Below are positions 9,201-48,124 of a stretch of 64,000 bases of DNA, piece by piece. Under the pieces are notes generated by a model. The model worked only from the letters and a program-made list of their open reading frames with translations, had not been told where the DNA came from and did no database searches. The stretch comes from Leuctra nigra. Lineage: Eukaryota > Arthropoda > Insecta > Plecoptera > Leuctridae. The stretch lies in assembly GCA_934045905.1 (NCBI GenBank), contig OW203773.1, forward strand, positions 21,811,246 through 21,875,245. Direction: 5' to 3'. The number at the start of each line of letters is the position of its first letter. Within the stretch, counting starts at the first letter, position 1. Position numbers and translations under genes: made by a program.

Positions 9201-11808
9201 TTCTGGAAAAATCGGTAAATTTACCGGTAAATTTTACCGGTAAATTTACCGGTCAGCGGTAAATTTTGAAAAATGATGGTAGATACCAAATCATGATTAT
9301 ACCAAATACAAAAATGACCCTACTTTATTATTTGACTCATTTACAAAGATTACCGCAGTCAGAACAATAACATACAATAACATTAATAATGACAATAGGT
9401 ACTCAATATTGATAAGGGATGATATAACCGAATATCATTGACTCGAGCAATCTAGTGTAGGCTATGCCATGCCTGTGTTATTCTCCCATAAGAGGAATTG
9501 TCGACCACCAATTTTATCAAGTTACAATCTGTGTCTGCTAAACAAGCAAACCTGAAGAGAGATTCCGACATTGGAAGTAATCCTATATGGATGGAGTTAT
9601 CATTCTGAATGATTGAAGACAACCAAAAATCAACGTAAAATATGCCTAACTGCTAATGTTGTCACACTGAAGTTTACTTATATAGGTTTTACTTAAAATT
9701 TGATATCTCCATTCATACATTGGAGAGGATCAAAAAAACAAAATTTACCATTATTTTTACCGGTAAATTATTAATCGGTATATTTACCGGTAAATTTACC
9801 TTAATTTACCGGTAAATTTTACCAGGTGCCATCCCTACTGGAAAGTGACTGACAATTTACACGTAAAAATGACTGTAGGTAGGTAGGTACACTCCATCCC
9901 AGCCTAATGTGGTCTAATGATAAATAGTTTTACTTACATAACTTTTAGGTAGTATTTTAAAAATTGTTAGATGTTGAGTACGTTGTTCGATATGAATTCG
10001 ACACTAAAAGTTGCAAAACGCCACCTAGCGGAAAAAGTTAACATCTATACCACGAGTACTTGTGCACAGGCGCACAGGGCGGGTTCAGGCAAGTCACTTA
10101 GATGTCAATCGTAACGAGTTCAGTAAAAGTTATAATTACATCGCGAAATAACAGAAATTTATGAATACCTTAGTGTCAACAATCAAATACAATCGGCATA
10201 TTTCATTACAGCACACATTCATTCAAATTCTTGTGAAAACGAGTTGTCTATTCACCAAAAATCACCATTTGACAGATGCAAATTGTTTATCTCACGGCAT
10301 TCTGAACACACATTTTTCTTGGCGCATCGTTCAAACAATTGCAATCTGTCAAATGCTTGCGTTTGGTGAATAGACAACTCGTTTATACAAGAATTTGAAT
10401 GAATGTGTGCTGTAATGAAATATGCCAATTGTAATTGATTGTTGACACTGAGGTAAGCATCAATTTCTGTTATTTCGCGATGTAATTATAACTTTTTACT
10501 GAACTCGTTACGATTGACATCTCAGTGACTTGTATGTAAAAGTACGCACGCGCTGGGATTGTACTCGCGGGAGCGTCCATCTTATATATACTAGCGCACT
10601 CTCTAGGTACTTTTAGTGTCGAATAGGAAGGACAGTTTTAAATCATGTTTAAATGCTGCGGAGTTTCTCGGTACCTACCTATCTGAGAATCATCAAAATT
10701 CTTGTTTTGCTGAAATGTTCCACTGCCCCGTTAGGATGGGACGGACTATAGGTACCTACCTACCTTACCGAATAAATAGAGCCTTTTTTGTGGACCCTTG
10801 CTAGGGTCTAAAACTGACTTCATCATTTTTTAAACCATTCATTGACGACCAGTATCCTATACTACGTATACCAGGCAAGTTCAAACCGCTTTAGTCAATT
10901 CGGTTTGAGTTGAAATCGGTTTGGGGCGTGACCGTATACCAAGCTGCATCACATGCGTAAATTGAAGCAAACCGATTTGAAATTAAATTTCCCTCCTGTA
11001 GCTTACCGGAATTAGAAATAGGTACCTAAACGTAAAACCTGTATTGAAGGCCACCCATTTGAGGAATTAGGCGTTGACGTTAGAAAATTAGAATCTACTT
11101 TCTGTAAATCATCCATAATAACTTTATTCTGTACTTTACAAAATAGAATCAACTCGTCAAGCAAACACGTTACAAATTCACAAACACACGTCTCAAATCG
11201 CAACTACCTTTACCGGAAAAAGTATTATGATGAGATGCGCACGCACCGTCAATGCGCATTGAACAGTATATCAGGCTATTTCAAATCGGTTTGCAACCTC
11301 CAGTTCACTTTGAGAAGTGACTTGAACGAAACCGAATTAAGTTCAATCCGATGTGTATATCACAGGTTTCAAACCGATTTCAACTCAAACCGAATTGACT
11401 AAAGCGGTTTGAACTGCCCTGGTAAACGTAGTACTACTCACCAGCCATATCGTCAAAACCAAGGACGACATCCTCAACCTTCCCATTCTTGTCCGGAACC
11501 TTCAACGAAGTGACGATCCCGCCGTAGGTGATGATCTGTACGGACATGTTGTTCTTGTTCGTCATCGTGAACCGACGAACAAGCTCCGGCTTGCCAGTCT
11601 CGGCATTCTTGAGAAAGCCGAAGCTGTCCTCGACAAAGTCAACTTCCCCCTTCATCTTGTTGCTGTTCTGGTTAATGACTGAGCCACATTGATAAGAAAT
11701 GTTACCCGACGCTTCTTTTATACCAATGTCGAACACTGAAAGAAATAAAGATAACCTTATCACAAATGAAATTGTTTGTAGGAGACAATGTCTTCTATTG
11801 AACTCCAT
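208..11808 (-). CDS. GALM: Galactose mutarotase (aldose 1-epimerase), seven exons
   Basis: The enzyme interconverts alpha and beta anomers of galactose and glucose, feeding the Leloir pathway. Exons in transcript order are 11808-11442, 8876-8719, 5573-5364, 4452-4365, 3595-3448, 1456-1261 and 285-208. All join in phase with GT-AG introns to give 414 residues (human GALM has 342). Family motifs appear in order: PYFGAVVGRVANRI (130-143), LHGG with catalytic His167, NHSYFNLGGH with His237, GGFDHN with Asp306 and FCLETQNYPDA with catalytic base Glu379. Spacing matches human H107, H176, D243 and E307. The extra length is mainly N-terminal: residues 1-29 hold basic residues followed by a hydrophobic stretch, like a signal peptide, whereas vertebrate GALM is cytosolic. 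The start at 11808 is the first ATG of the open frame. A good acceptor-like site near 11738 leaves open a different 5' exon that would remove this leader. Exons are much richer in GC than introns. Confidence 0.93.
286..1260. other. Mutarotase intron 6: no gene seen
   Basis: AT-rich intron DNA with C-rich homopolymer stretches near 408-465 and 830-845. No coding, RNA or recognisable repeat end was seen. Confidence 0.6.
1261..1456 (-). CDS. GALM: Galactose mutarotase exon 6
   Basis: Encodes the PPSGRVMEVHSDQPGVQLYT region and the FCLETQNYPDAVNH segment with the catalytic glutamate (residue 379). The donor is CAC|gtgagt at 1259-1260. The first base completes an arginine codon split with exon 5 (AG|A). 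Confidence 0.93.
1483..1990. repeat. Interspersed repeat R1, copy 1, carrying a hairpin insertion
   Basis: Shares long matching blocks with 38284-38690: CCACGAGTGAA, ATGATCTTCAACTGTTT, CATTGGCCGTGACCTAGCAA, ATGTGCAGCAACATAACGTA and GTACTTTTTGCAGC. This copy is interrupted by a palindrome at 1777-1883. The family is not recognised; no ORF or terminal repeats were seen. Confidence 0.75.
1777..1883. mobile_element. Roughly 107-bp palindromic MITE-like insertion in R1
   Basis: Arms read CCTGATTCTATAAATCCATT and, inverted, AATGGAGTTATAGAATCC, with GCGACCGCTTAGCAATT paired to AATTGCTAAGCGATCGC. The second R1 copy near 38620 lacks it (CCCACAGCTTAGGTGG), so it is an insertion. Similar ends (CCTGATTCTATAAC) occur near 2036 and, more weakly, near 34340-34438. 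Confidence 0.65.
2341..3200 (+). pseudogene. 5'-truncated non-LTR retrotransposon (reverse transcriptase C-terminus)
   Basis: An open frame to a stop at 3076-3078 encodes about 240 residues typical of the C-terminal thumb and tail of CR1/Jockey-like LINE polymerases: INIDKTIKMSF, KYLGVWLSDDLKWNNHI, TLVRPQMEYCASVWSP, VQRRAARYV and GIRLWNNLPASVV. The YADD core and the endonuclease are missing, so the copy is truncated at its 5' end. A 3' UTR follows and ends in a TAA microsatellite at about 3175-3200, the usual tail of this group. The frame is intact, suggesting a fairly recent insertion. It lies in mutarotase intron 5, opposite to that gene's strand. Confidence 0.85.
3448..3595 (-). CDS. GALM: Galactose mutarotase exon 5
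   Basis: Encodes LLDLRIPRKM and GGFDHNLCI, the substrate-binding Asp306 region. The acceptor is gcgcacag|GC, the donor GCCAG|gtaaac, phases 1 and 2, both matching the neighbours. Confidence 0.93.
3788..3938. mobile_element. MITE with GGCCAGTTTTTCAATACTCTG ends (family M1), copy 1
   Basis: The left end GCCAGTTTTTCAATACTCTG pairs with the right end CAGAGTATTGAAAAACCGAT. About 150 bp, no ORF, in mutarotase intron 4. A partial second copy lies at 17822-17960. Confidence 0.7.
4365..4452 (-). CDS. GALM: Galactose mutarotase exon 4
   Basis: A short exon of 29 codons plus one base, reading ...MATELSVNADRFTVTDDTNIPTG, the strand before IPTGE in the family. The acceptor is tgatttag and the donor ACCG|gtacgt. 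It is too short to show as a long ORF. Confidence 0.88.
4453..5363. other. Mutarotase intron 3: mostly unannotated
   Basis: AT-rich intron DNA. The only recognised item is the SINE-like block at 5232-5340. Confidence 0.55.
5232..5340. repeat. SINE-like repeat S2, copy
   Basis: Contains GGGAGATGATGATGAAGAGTA followed by GGTGGGAAGGAGGCGGTCAT and TATTAGTAGGGAACC. The same order of blocks recurs at 16470, 37725 and, reversed, at 17100-17625 and 52958-53085. Confidence 0.6.
5364..5573 (-). CDS. GALM: Galactose mutarotase exon 3
   Basis: Exactly 70 codons, phase 0 at both ends. It contains DGEEGYPGEV and NHSYFNLGGH with the general-acid histidine (residue 237). The acceptor is gtttcag, the donor CAC|gtaagc. 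Confidence 0.95.
5764..6115 (+). repeat. 5S rRNA-headed SINE, copy 2
   Basis: The head matches 5S rRNA including the internal promoter region (TCTCGTCAGATCACCGAGGT, then GGTTGGATGGGTGACC). The body is unrelated to 5S and includes GTCCTTCGGATGGGACGTTA, a block resembling the shared central domains of animal SINEs. About 350 bp, in mutarotase intron 2. The end is not sharply defined; I see no clean target duplication. Confidence 0.8.
6881..7230. mobile_element. TTAA-flanked MITE (family T1), copy 1
   Basis: Terminal inverted repeats GAGGCAAACGGAAGCGAACG (from 6885) and its inverse (to 7226, imperfect), flanked by TTAA at 6881-6884 and 7227-7230. Inside is a second inverted segment around CCTCAAAGTGTTAAATAC. 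About 342 bp, no ORF. A TTAA target suggests piggyBac-type or Kolobok-type mobilisation. Confidence 0.8.
8255..8325. repeat. G17 tract with GC-rich repeat fragment
   Basis: A run of 17 G at 8265-8281 precedes AAGCGCCCCCCCTTGCT and TGCGGACGCCCATG. A related fragment lies at 55610-55655 (GCAAGCGCCCTCCCTTGCC, TGTGGACGCCATG). Probably the end of a decayed element. Confidence 0.5.
8485..8580. repeat. Internal fragment of family T1 MITE
   Basis: Carries the T1 interior (ACCTTAAAGTGTTTAATAC, then AACACTTTGAAGTCGTCAGA and TGGCATTATTTAGTCTATT) without the T1 ends, so it is a deleted relic or a relative. Confidence 0.6.
8719..8876 (-). CDS. GALM: Galactose mutarotase exon 2
   Basis: Encodes YFGAVVGRVANRI and TLHGGFRGFDK with His167. 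The acceptor is ttgcag|GA, the donor AAG|gtgaga. The glycine codon is split G|GA with exon 1. Confidence 0.95.
9180..9837. mobile_element. hAT-type non-autonomous element (family A), copy 1
   Basis: Ends TAGGGATGGCAC and (inverted) GTGCCATCCCTA, flanked by a perfect 8-bp target duplication CTGGAAAG at 9172-9179 and 9838-9845. Subterminal regions are made of repeated TTTACCGGTAAA. The 658 bp contain no transposase. Copy 2 is at 21610-22178 in reverse orientation. Confidence 0.92.
9996..10624. mobile_element. Long palindromic (foldback) element, about 630 bp
   Basis: Outer ends ATTCGACACTAAAAGT (9996-10011) and its exact inverse (10609-10624). Inside, long arms pair, e.g. GTCAATCGTAACGAGTTCAG with CTGAACTCGTTACGATTGAC, and ACGAGTTGTCTATTCACC with GGTGAATAGACAACTCGT. 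No ORF of its own; the open frame near 10161 is a by-product of the palindrome. Confidence 0.8.
10871..11422. mobile_element. TA-flanked MITE, 552 bp
   Basis: Terminal inverted repeats of roughly 50 bp, starting CCAGGCAAGTTCAAACCGCT and ending with the near-inverse at 11422, flanked by TA (10869-10870, 11423-11424) as in Tc1/mariner insertions. Further AAATCGGTTTG motifs lie inside. It ends only 20 bp before the exon 1 donor of the mutarotase gene. Confidence 0.75.
11442..11808 (-). CDS. GALM: Galactose mutarotase exon 1 with signal-peptide-like leader
   Basis: 122 codons plus one base. The first 29 residues are basic then hydrophobic, followed by a spacer, then the start of the mutarotase fold (ITYGGIVTSLKVPDKNGK, DVVLGFDDMAG). 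The donor is GCTG|gtgagt. An internal methionine near residue 52 (MKGEVDF) could be an alternative, cytosolic start. Confidence 0.85.
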
Positions 11809-12297
11809 TTTAACCAGACACGTCGACGAAGAAAACCTGTATTCAAATGTAATTTGCGAAAGAGTTGTCTTACCAGAATGTTTTTTTATCTTTTATTATC
11901 CTTGTTTCGTGAAGCGTGAAAATGCTCGAGGCTACAAAACTTGTTGCACCTTCTTTCTCTTCTGTCAAGTGTCAAACATTCGGCGGCCATGACAGCGCAA
12001 TGCGCATGCGCAAAGAAACCCGCCAAATATACGCTAAATACGAATACGCGTAGAAATTCAATGGATTTATCTGAATATATTTTTACTTTTTATAAATTAT
12101 CAAAGAAAATATGTATTTATTTTCTTCTCTTACTGCATGTTATCGTTGAAATGAACTAGAATGAAGGGTGTATATGAATATATGATTATATATATATAAT
12201 ACTTTGGAAGATAAAAATTAATTTATATTTAAGAATAATTTACAGATCATTTGAAAAATATAGTACCTTTGTAATATTTTTGAATAAATGTTTTTTT

Positions 12298-12787
12298 TTA
12301 AGGAGGGACGATCAATATAAACACGGTCTTCTTGAAATTTCCACTAATTTGCAAAAAATATGAATTTCTAGAAGACCGTTTCACCATGGCAACACAATTT
12401 TATCAGTAAAACTGCATTTTTTATTAGGAAAATCGTCGAAATAAAGCAGTAAAACCCTCGTATCTCAGTAAATCATCCAGGAACGTGTACATTTAAAACT
12501 GTTAGAATTAAATATTGTACTTGATACACGATATAGTAGTTTTTTAAAGAAATCTTAGGGTGGGAAAGCAGCTTAATACATTTTTGAAAATATCAGCATG
12601 CCTTTTCCTGTATGGTTGCAATGTTAAATTGAAAGAAAAACTGTAACTTTGAAGTGATATATCTCGGAAATTAGTTCAGCTTGCCTACTTTTTCTTGGCA
12701 TATTATGGTGCAGAATGCAATTTTCTATATATATGCGGAATTTCAACGATTTCTTAGGAAAGGGGAAATATGATGGTCCCTCCTTAA
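12298..12787. mobile_element. TTAA-flanked MITE (family T2)
   Basis: Ends GGAGGGACGATCA (from 12302) and TGATGGTCCCTCC (to 12783), 12 of 13 inverted matches, flanked by TTAA at 12298-12301 and 12784-12787. 482 bp, AT-rich, no ORF. Confidence 0.72.
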
Positions 12788-13200
12788 TATAAAACGACAA
12801 ATTTAACAGCGTAAATTTGATTCTAGTTTATTTTATTTAGGCTGTCAGAATATAAACTCGATCTACATGAAATATATTATGAAATAATATAAATTTTACG
12901 TGGAAAACATTTTTGTTCATCCGTCCTAATTATGTTTATTTTCTAAGTGAATCATAGAAATCCTCCATTTACTTTTTCACTATCATAGTTTCTTTTATTT
13001 TTCAATGTGAACAAGTGAAAATCATGAATCGCATTTTTGTGGATTATAATAACCCTTTTCTCATGGTGATTAAGTAAACGTCCCTTCAAAACTAAAGGCT
13101 CGAATGGTTGCTTTTAAATGTGTTTGTTTTTCCACCAAGATCGTGTCGTCTCTATTTCACCGGGAAATTGATTTAGCGATTCGCTTCACTGTATAGGTGG

Positions 13201-13415
13201 ATTCACACGGCCGTTCCAAACTTCGAGTTTGAAACTCAAGTTTGCCAAAGTTCCGAATCGCCGTTCCAAAAACTCCGGTGTGAACTATGAAAGATTGAAA
13301 CTCAATCCTCACAGTTCGAATCTTTTCATAGTTCACACGAAGGTTTTTGGAACAGTGATTCGGAACTTCGGCAAACTTGAGTTTCAAACTCGAAGTTTGG
13401 AACGGCCGTGTGAAT
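13201..13415. mobile_element. Near-perfect palindromic MITE, 215 bp
   Basis: Ends ATTCACACGGCCGTTCCAAA and its exact inverse. The arms pair almost to the centre (AGTTTGAAACTCAAGTTTGCC and its inverse). It can fold into one long hairpin. The overlapping ORFs are by-products. Confidence 0.82.
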
Positions 13416-13604
13416 AACAAATATGATGGTTGCTGCCCAATGCAAGGAACTTTCACCGATCATACTTTTTCCTCCTTCCTCCCCTTCTTCATCTTTTTCT
13501 CCTTATTCTATTTCCTTCACTCTTTTCGCCAAACCTATATTTTTTTAAATGTCTTTTATGGCTAACATTTAAAATTTGAACTCTTCTTTATACAACTTCA
13601 TTGC

Positions 13605-13995
13605 ACCAGTACCAGGCGCGTAGGAAAGGGGGTGGGGTTGGGGGGATTATCCCCCCCCACTCGAGCAGGCTGACCCCCCAATTACCATAAAAAATTAAGT
13701 TTAGTGACCAAAAATCACTTAAAAATTGTTAAAATTCTAAAAAAAACGCCCTGCGGGGCAAAAATAGGTGTTATCTTTTGTAATTTGAGCTGTTTAGCAT
13801 CCTAGAATCGTTTTTAAATGTGTATTCAAATAAATTCCCTGCTGGGCTACAATTGAAGTTTTTTTTTGCTTCAGTTTGTGCATTTTAAAGCCCCATACTC
13901 ACTTTTAACTGGTTGTTTAAATTCTAAAAACGCCCTGAGTGGCTAAAACTCAGGGGCCTTGCCCCCCAGACCCCCTTCCGGGTGTCACAATCCCC
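13605..13995. repeat. G/C-tract repeat relic
   Basis: Begins CAGGCGCGTAGGAAAGG and includes poly-C tracts and twice an AACGCCCTG(C/A)G(G/T)GGC block. The CAGGCGCG start resembles the hAT end at 17165, but no matching right end or target duplication was found. Confidence 0.35.
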
Positions 13996-14390
13996 CTACC
14001 CCCATGATGAAAGTAGCCAGCACTTGCTGGTAGTATTTTCTGTGCGAATTTTCACGAATTTTGTGCGAAATTATTTCGACAATCTTTTTACAAGTTTTAA
14101 TTTTCGCGCAGTACTGATTATGCATTTCCAAGGAAGGCCTCCTTATCAACGTGTTCAACTAGCGTAAAGAACTCAATCTTCCAAGGATTCAAGGAAGTAA
14201 ATGAAAACAAATAAACAAATCGACAATATTTACCTGCCGTATCTCTGCCAGTATGTCACTGACTTCAGGTAAACAAAGGCTCATGTCTGATGCAACTTGT
14301 TTGGATGTAAAGGTCATATATCTACCGTAATACTACACGTAATATCCATCAGACAGGATGCTATTGTATGTTGATTGATAATGATACCCT

Positions 14391-14487
14391 ATGGTCGGGG
14401 ACAGGCAGAGATGAACCCACTTTAGCATTGCCAGGTATAGGGCGGCCCATGCTAGAGCGGGTTCATCTTTGCCTGTCACCGACCATA
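14391..14487. mobile_element. Small hairpin element (family H), copy 1
   Basis: Arms GACAGGCAGAGATGAACCC and GGGTTCATCTTTGCCTGTC surround a core TAGCATTGCCAGGTATAGG then GCGGCCCATGCTA. Copy 2 is at 18494-18589; a core-only relative lies at 50886-50979. Confidence 0.75.
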
Positions 14488-14739
14488 GCTTTCATCCATT
14501 GCACATTATTTGAACACTGAATAAGAACGATTTTGGTAAATGTCTTAGAGAATGGGGACATTTTTATGGACAATTCGAGTTTTTTAGTTGTTAAGATGAA
14601 ACAAGCGATCGGCCGATTTAGCAAATTAAGAAAGAAAAATAGTTTTATAGCTGGGTGTAACTTTGATAGGATGTTCCCTTTTTAATTATTGCTTCGTATT
14701 TTTTGTTATTCAACAAAACCGCGCAAAACTACGAAATTT

Positions 14740-15045
14740 CCGATACGAATGGATACCAAACCCGTCAACCAATTGATCTCGAATTTTAATCATTAATGAT
14801 TAGATAAGACATACTTAGGGTTATCACTTGGCACATTTTTAAAATTAAATTTCATACGACACCCAACGAGGCAAGAAAATATAAAATTTTCACCAAAACT
14901 CAACTAATTATTACTAATAAACAAAGCAAACAATTAAAAATGCACCAAGTGATAACCCTAAGTTTGTACTCTTTTATCTAATCATGATTAAATTTCAGAT
15001 CATTTCGTCAACCCATTTTGTCTCCAATCGTATCCAAATAAGTGC
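14740..15045. repeat. Imperfect palindrome, about 300 bp
   Basis: The segment GATTAGATAAGACATACTTA with GGGTTATCACTTGG is inverted as CCAAGTGATAACCCTAAGTT with TTTTATCTAATC. Pairing continues outward more loosely (GATACGAATGGATA against CGTATCC). Probably a decayed MITE. Confidence 0.55.
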
Positions 15046-15399
15046 CTGCAACAAGCGGCAAAATCGCTAGCGCTTGCCACCATAAAAAAGTGCATTTGAA
15101 AGTAACACCGTTATGGATTGAGAATATTCATGGGTTTTCAATATTAGCAATATAAGGCTTGTTACAGTTTAGTATTTTTTTGAAGTTTGACTACAATTTA
15201 ATATTTATGTAATATTTCCTTAGAGCAGAGTAATTATTGATGACTCAATCAACGATTACGTAATTTTTGATAATTTGAACAACAACAATTTAGATGTGAT
15301 CCCACCTAAATAATTACCAATTAAAATTCAGAACTTCCCCGAAATGAAAAACATCAAAAATACGTCTCAAATCCAACCATATGACGTCACAAACAAATC

Positions 15400-15739
15400 T
15401 ATCGCGCATTTTTCCTCGAACCCGGGTCCTTGGCCTTCATTCAAAACTAGATTCTATTACGCAGACAGATTCGTTCCACATTTCAAATACGCGATCATTG
15501 ACGCGCCATTCCCCACTCCAGCCAATCACGGCCCGCCTGGCGATCAGCTGGTTCAGTACGTCACTGGTGCGCATGTGCACTGGATATTGATCATGGTGGT
15601 TTCTTTCATTCAGTAGTATTTTGAACGTCACACAACGCGGAGGTGTGCCACTCAGATATTTGAAACCTATCGAACGAAATATTTATCGTGTTTTGTGCGT
15701 TGTTGATTAGTTATATCAGTATTTATAACGGATTTCAAC
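15400..15739 (+). promoter_or_regulatory. Likely promoter and 5' UTR of choline kinase
   Basis: A locally GC-richer block directly upstream of the first coding exon. It contains a TTCATTCAGTAG match to the arthropod initiator (TCAGT at 15610-15614), which would give a 5' UTR of about 130 bases. No TATA box was seen. Start-site data are needed to confirm. Confidence 0.45.
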
Positions 15740-45857
<30,118 letters not shown>

Positions 45858-46271
45858 CGGCGGCGGCATCGTCGCGGAAGCACCCGGCGATTGTACTCAG
45901 TGCGAAGACTGATATTTTCACTTCCAATATTGCCAAGCTAACAAATCTCTAATATTTTTAATATTTTACTGTAGTAATATTTTCTATGTATGTATGTCAA
46001 AGTTTTTGTGGCGTTTGTACTGATAAATATTGTATCTTTTATGTATATATCTTCAGCCAAAGCAAATGGTCTAAGTCCGGGAGCGAAAGTTACCCTTAAT
46101 TTATAATTAAACTTAGTATTGTTTGTGATTGTGTTGTCTTACATAATTGTACCTGCATAAATGTTATTGATTTGTAAATTGATATTAATTATTGATAGGG
46201 CTCATAATTGTATTTAAGTGTAGGAGTACTATTGTATTTTCTTGTGAGAATTTAAATTAAAAGTTAATTAA

Positions 46272-46277
46272 AATAAA
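46272..46277 (+). terminator. Candidate polyadenylation signal of choline kinase
   Basis: AATAAA in an AT-rich stretch 415 bases after the stop codon, the first strong hexamer downstream. Confidence 0.5.
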
Positions 46278-47184
46278 TATTTGAATTCATTTATTGAACC
46301 CGATCATTGTAAATATGGAACTTATTGTAAAATCAAAAGAAAAAAGGTATCATTGGAAAGATGAGAGCGCAAATAATAAATAATTTTAGGTCTAAATTGA
46401 AAGATTGGATTAAAGAAAGTCCATCTTACCATTTTTTTAATGTATTTGCAGTTGCACATCTGTTTCTAATTAATTATTGAAAAGTGAAAAGTGAACATCA
46501 AAATTGCACGCAGATGATGGAGATGATATTGGTAATTACGCAATCCATTTGTTTTGATTATCCATGAGATTTGTGGCATTTTGTAGATGAAAAGTGAAAA
46601 GAAAACATCTTCATCTTAAAAATCTCGTGAATCACGGTATCCGGACAGTTCTCCACCAGGTAGATCGCGTTATCTCTGATGCAATCTCAAGTCTCGAGGG
46701 TCCAGTGATTACTTTGACAGGTGATTGCTACCCTACCCTTCATCGAGTGTATCGCTAGGTATAGGGTGTGCTAGGCGAAATGCAAGATAATGTGATTTGT
46801 TATTGTGATGTGTTGAAGAGAAAATACCGAATTTCAATAAACAAATTACCGAGCGCGGACTTTTTCCAGAATTCGCTTCGTACAATAAGGATAGGTACGA
46901 TAACAATTGTGTCATCAATAGAGGTAGAAGGCTAGAAGTCCATTTCTTGATCCATGATTCTTGGATACCTGATTCTTGAATTGAAATCGTACGTCTGTTT
47001 TGAAATGGTCTAGAAAATTATACAACTAAGAGTTTGATTGAATAAAGTTATTTAACGTGATTTCGTTATAAAAACATGTATAAACATCTGCTTCACTCCT
47101 TCACATCTCGACTGGATTGTGATCAACTTATGTTGATAGTGCTGTTCATAGTTCTGTTGATTGTTGATCGTGCTATCAACAACA

Positions 47185-47489
47185 CAATAGGGAATATGTT
47201 TAATGCGGTTAAAATACAATATTTCAAAATAACAACATGTTGGGGAAACAAACTATTTTCACACTAAAAAGCGTACATTTTCATTCATAAATACGAAATT
47301 AAAATCAGTATACATTTTGGCGGGAAAACGCCATTCCGACGAGTGATGTCATATTTTTTGTAACCAGGGCAACATCATTGTTGGTTGATATAAATGACAT
47401 CACTCGCCAGGATGGCGTTTTCCCGCCAAAATCTGCACTGATTTTTTACTTCATACTTATGAATGAAAATTTTCAAACATACCCTATTG
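47185..47489. mobile_element. Palindromic MITE (family M3), copy 1
   Basis: Outer CAATAGGGAATATGTTT against AAACATACCCTATTG. Strong inner pairing of TTTTGGCGGGAAAACGCCAT with ATGGCGTTTTCCCGCCAAAA, and GAGTGATGTCAT with ATGACATCACTC. Confidence 0.82.
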
Positions 47490-47876
47490 ACAGATTTGAA
47501 TATAGATACAATTATTAATGAATTTAAATAAATATATAAACTAAACAATTGGCACGCATTCACTAAAAGTGTTACCTAGAGACTAAATTGAAAATTGAAT
47601 GTTTCAAAAATCACTGGATCTCGCGCAAAAAATATACTTGGGACCACTCATATGATGTTTCCTAGTGTGTGTACAAAACTTCAGATCAATCTGTTGAACG
47701 TCCATGTGTTCGATAAGAACCTCCGTTGCATGAGAATTCATATGCGTTTGAAAATTCTGCTCTAGAGACCTTAGAACAGAATATTCAAATATTCATATTC
47801 AAATTATAAAATATACAGAGTAATACAGAGTAAGTGCTGTAGGTTCTGTAGTCCCATGGTGGGTACAAAATCACAC

Positions 47877-48124
47877 AGGAAATATGCGTCAGTTTTTTAA
47901 TGTGATTAAAATATGTGTTTTCAAAATAACTACATGTTATGTATGTTCGTGAAACACTATTTCCCCTATTCAATAGGAATACGGGTTTCCCGCCTAAATG
48001 TCGAGTGAATTTAAATTTCTTATGAATGAAAATTTACACTTTTGATTGTGAAAAGTGTGTTTTACCAACATGTGTTGTTTTTTGAAATACAGTTTTTAAT
48101 ACATTCATGCATATTCCCTATTTG
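47877..48124. mobile_element. Palindromic MITE (family M3), copy 2 (decayed)
   Basis: GGAAATATGCGTCAG on the left and GCATATTCCCTAT on the right. It shares TTCAAAATAACTACATGTT and CTTATGAATGAAAATTTACAC with the other copies; the centre is shortened. Confidence 0.65.

Larger units (their letters stand above)
11809..15399. other. Divergent intergenic region between mutarotase and choline kinase
   Basis: Should contain the mutarotase promoter: around 11985-12045 lies a GC-rich block (GGCGGCCATGACAGCGCAAT, ATGCGCATGCGC) upstream of that gene on its strand. The rest is mostly mobile DNA described separately. No TATA box could be assigned with confidence. Confidence 0.45.

Noticed and set aside
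10161..10373. ORF of about 70 codons
   Set aside because: Lies in the arms of a palindromic element; no protein character.
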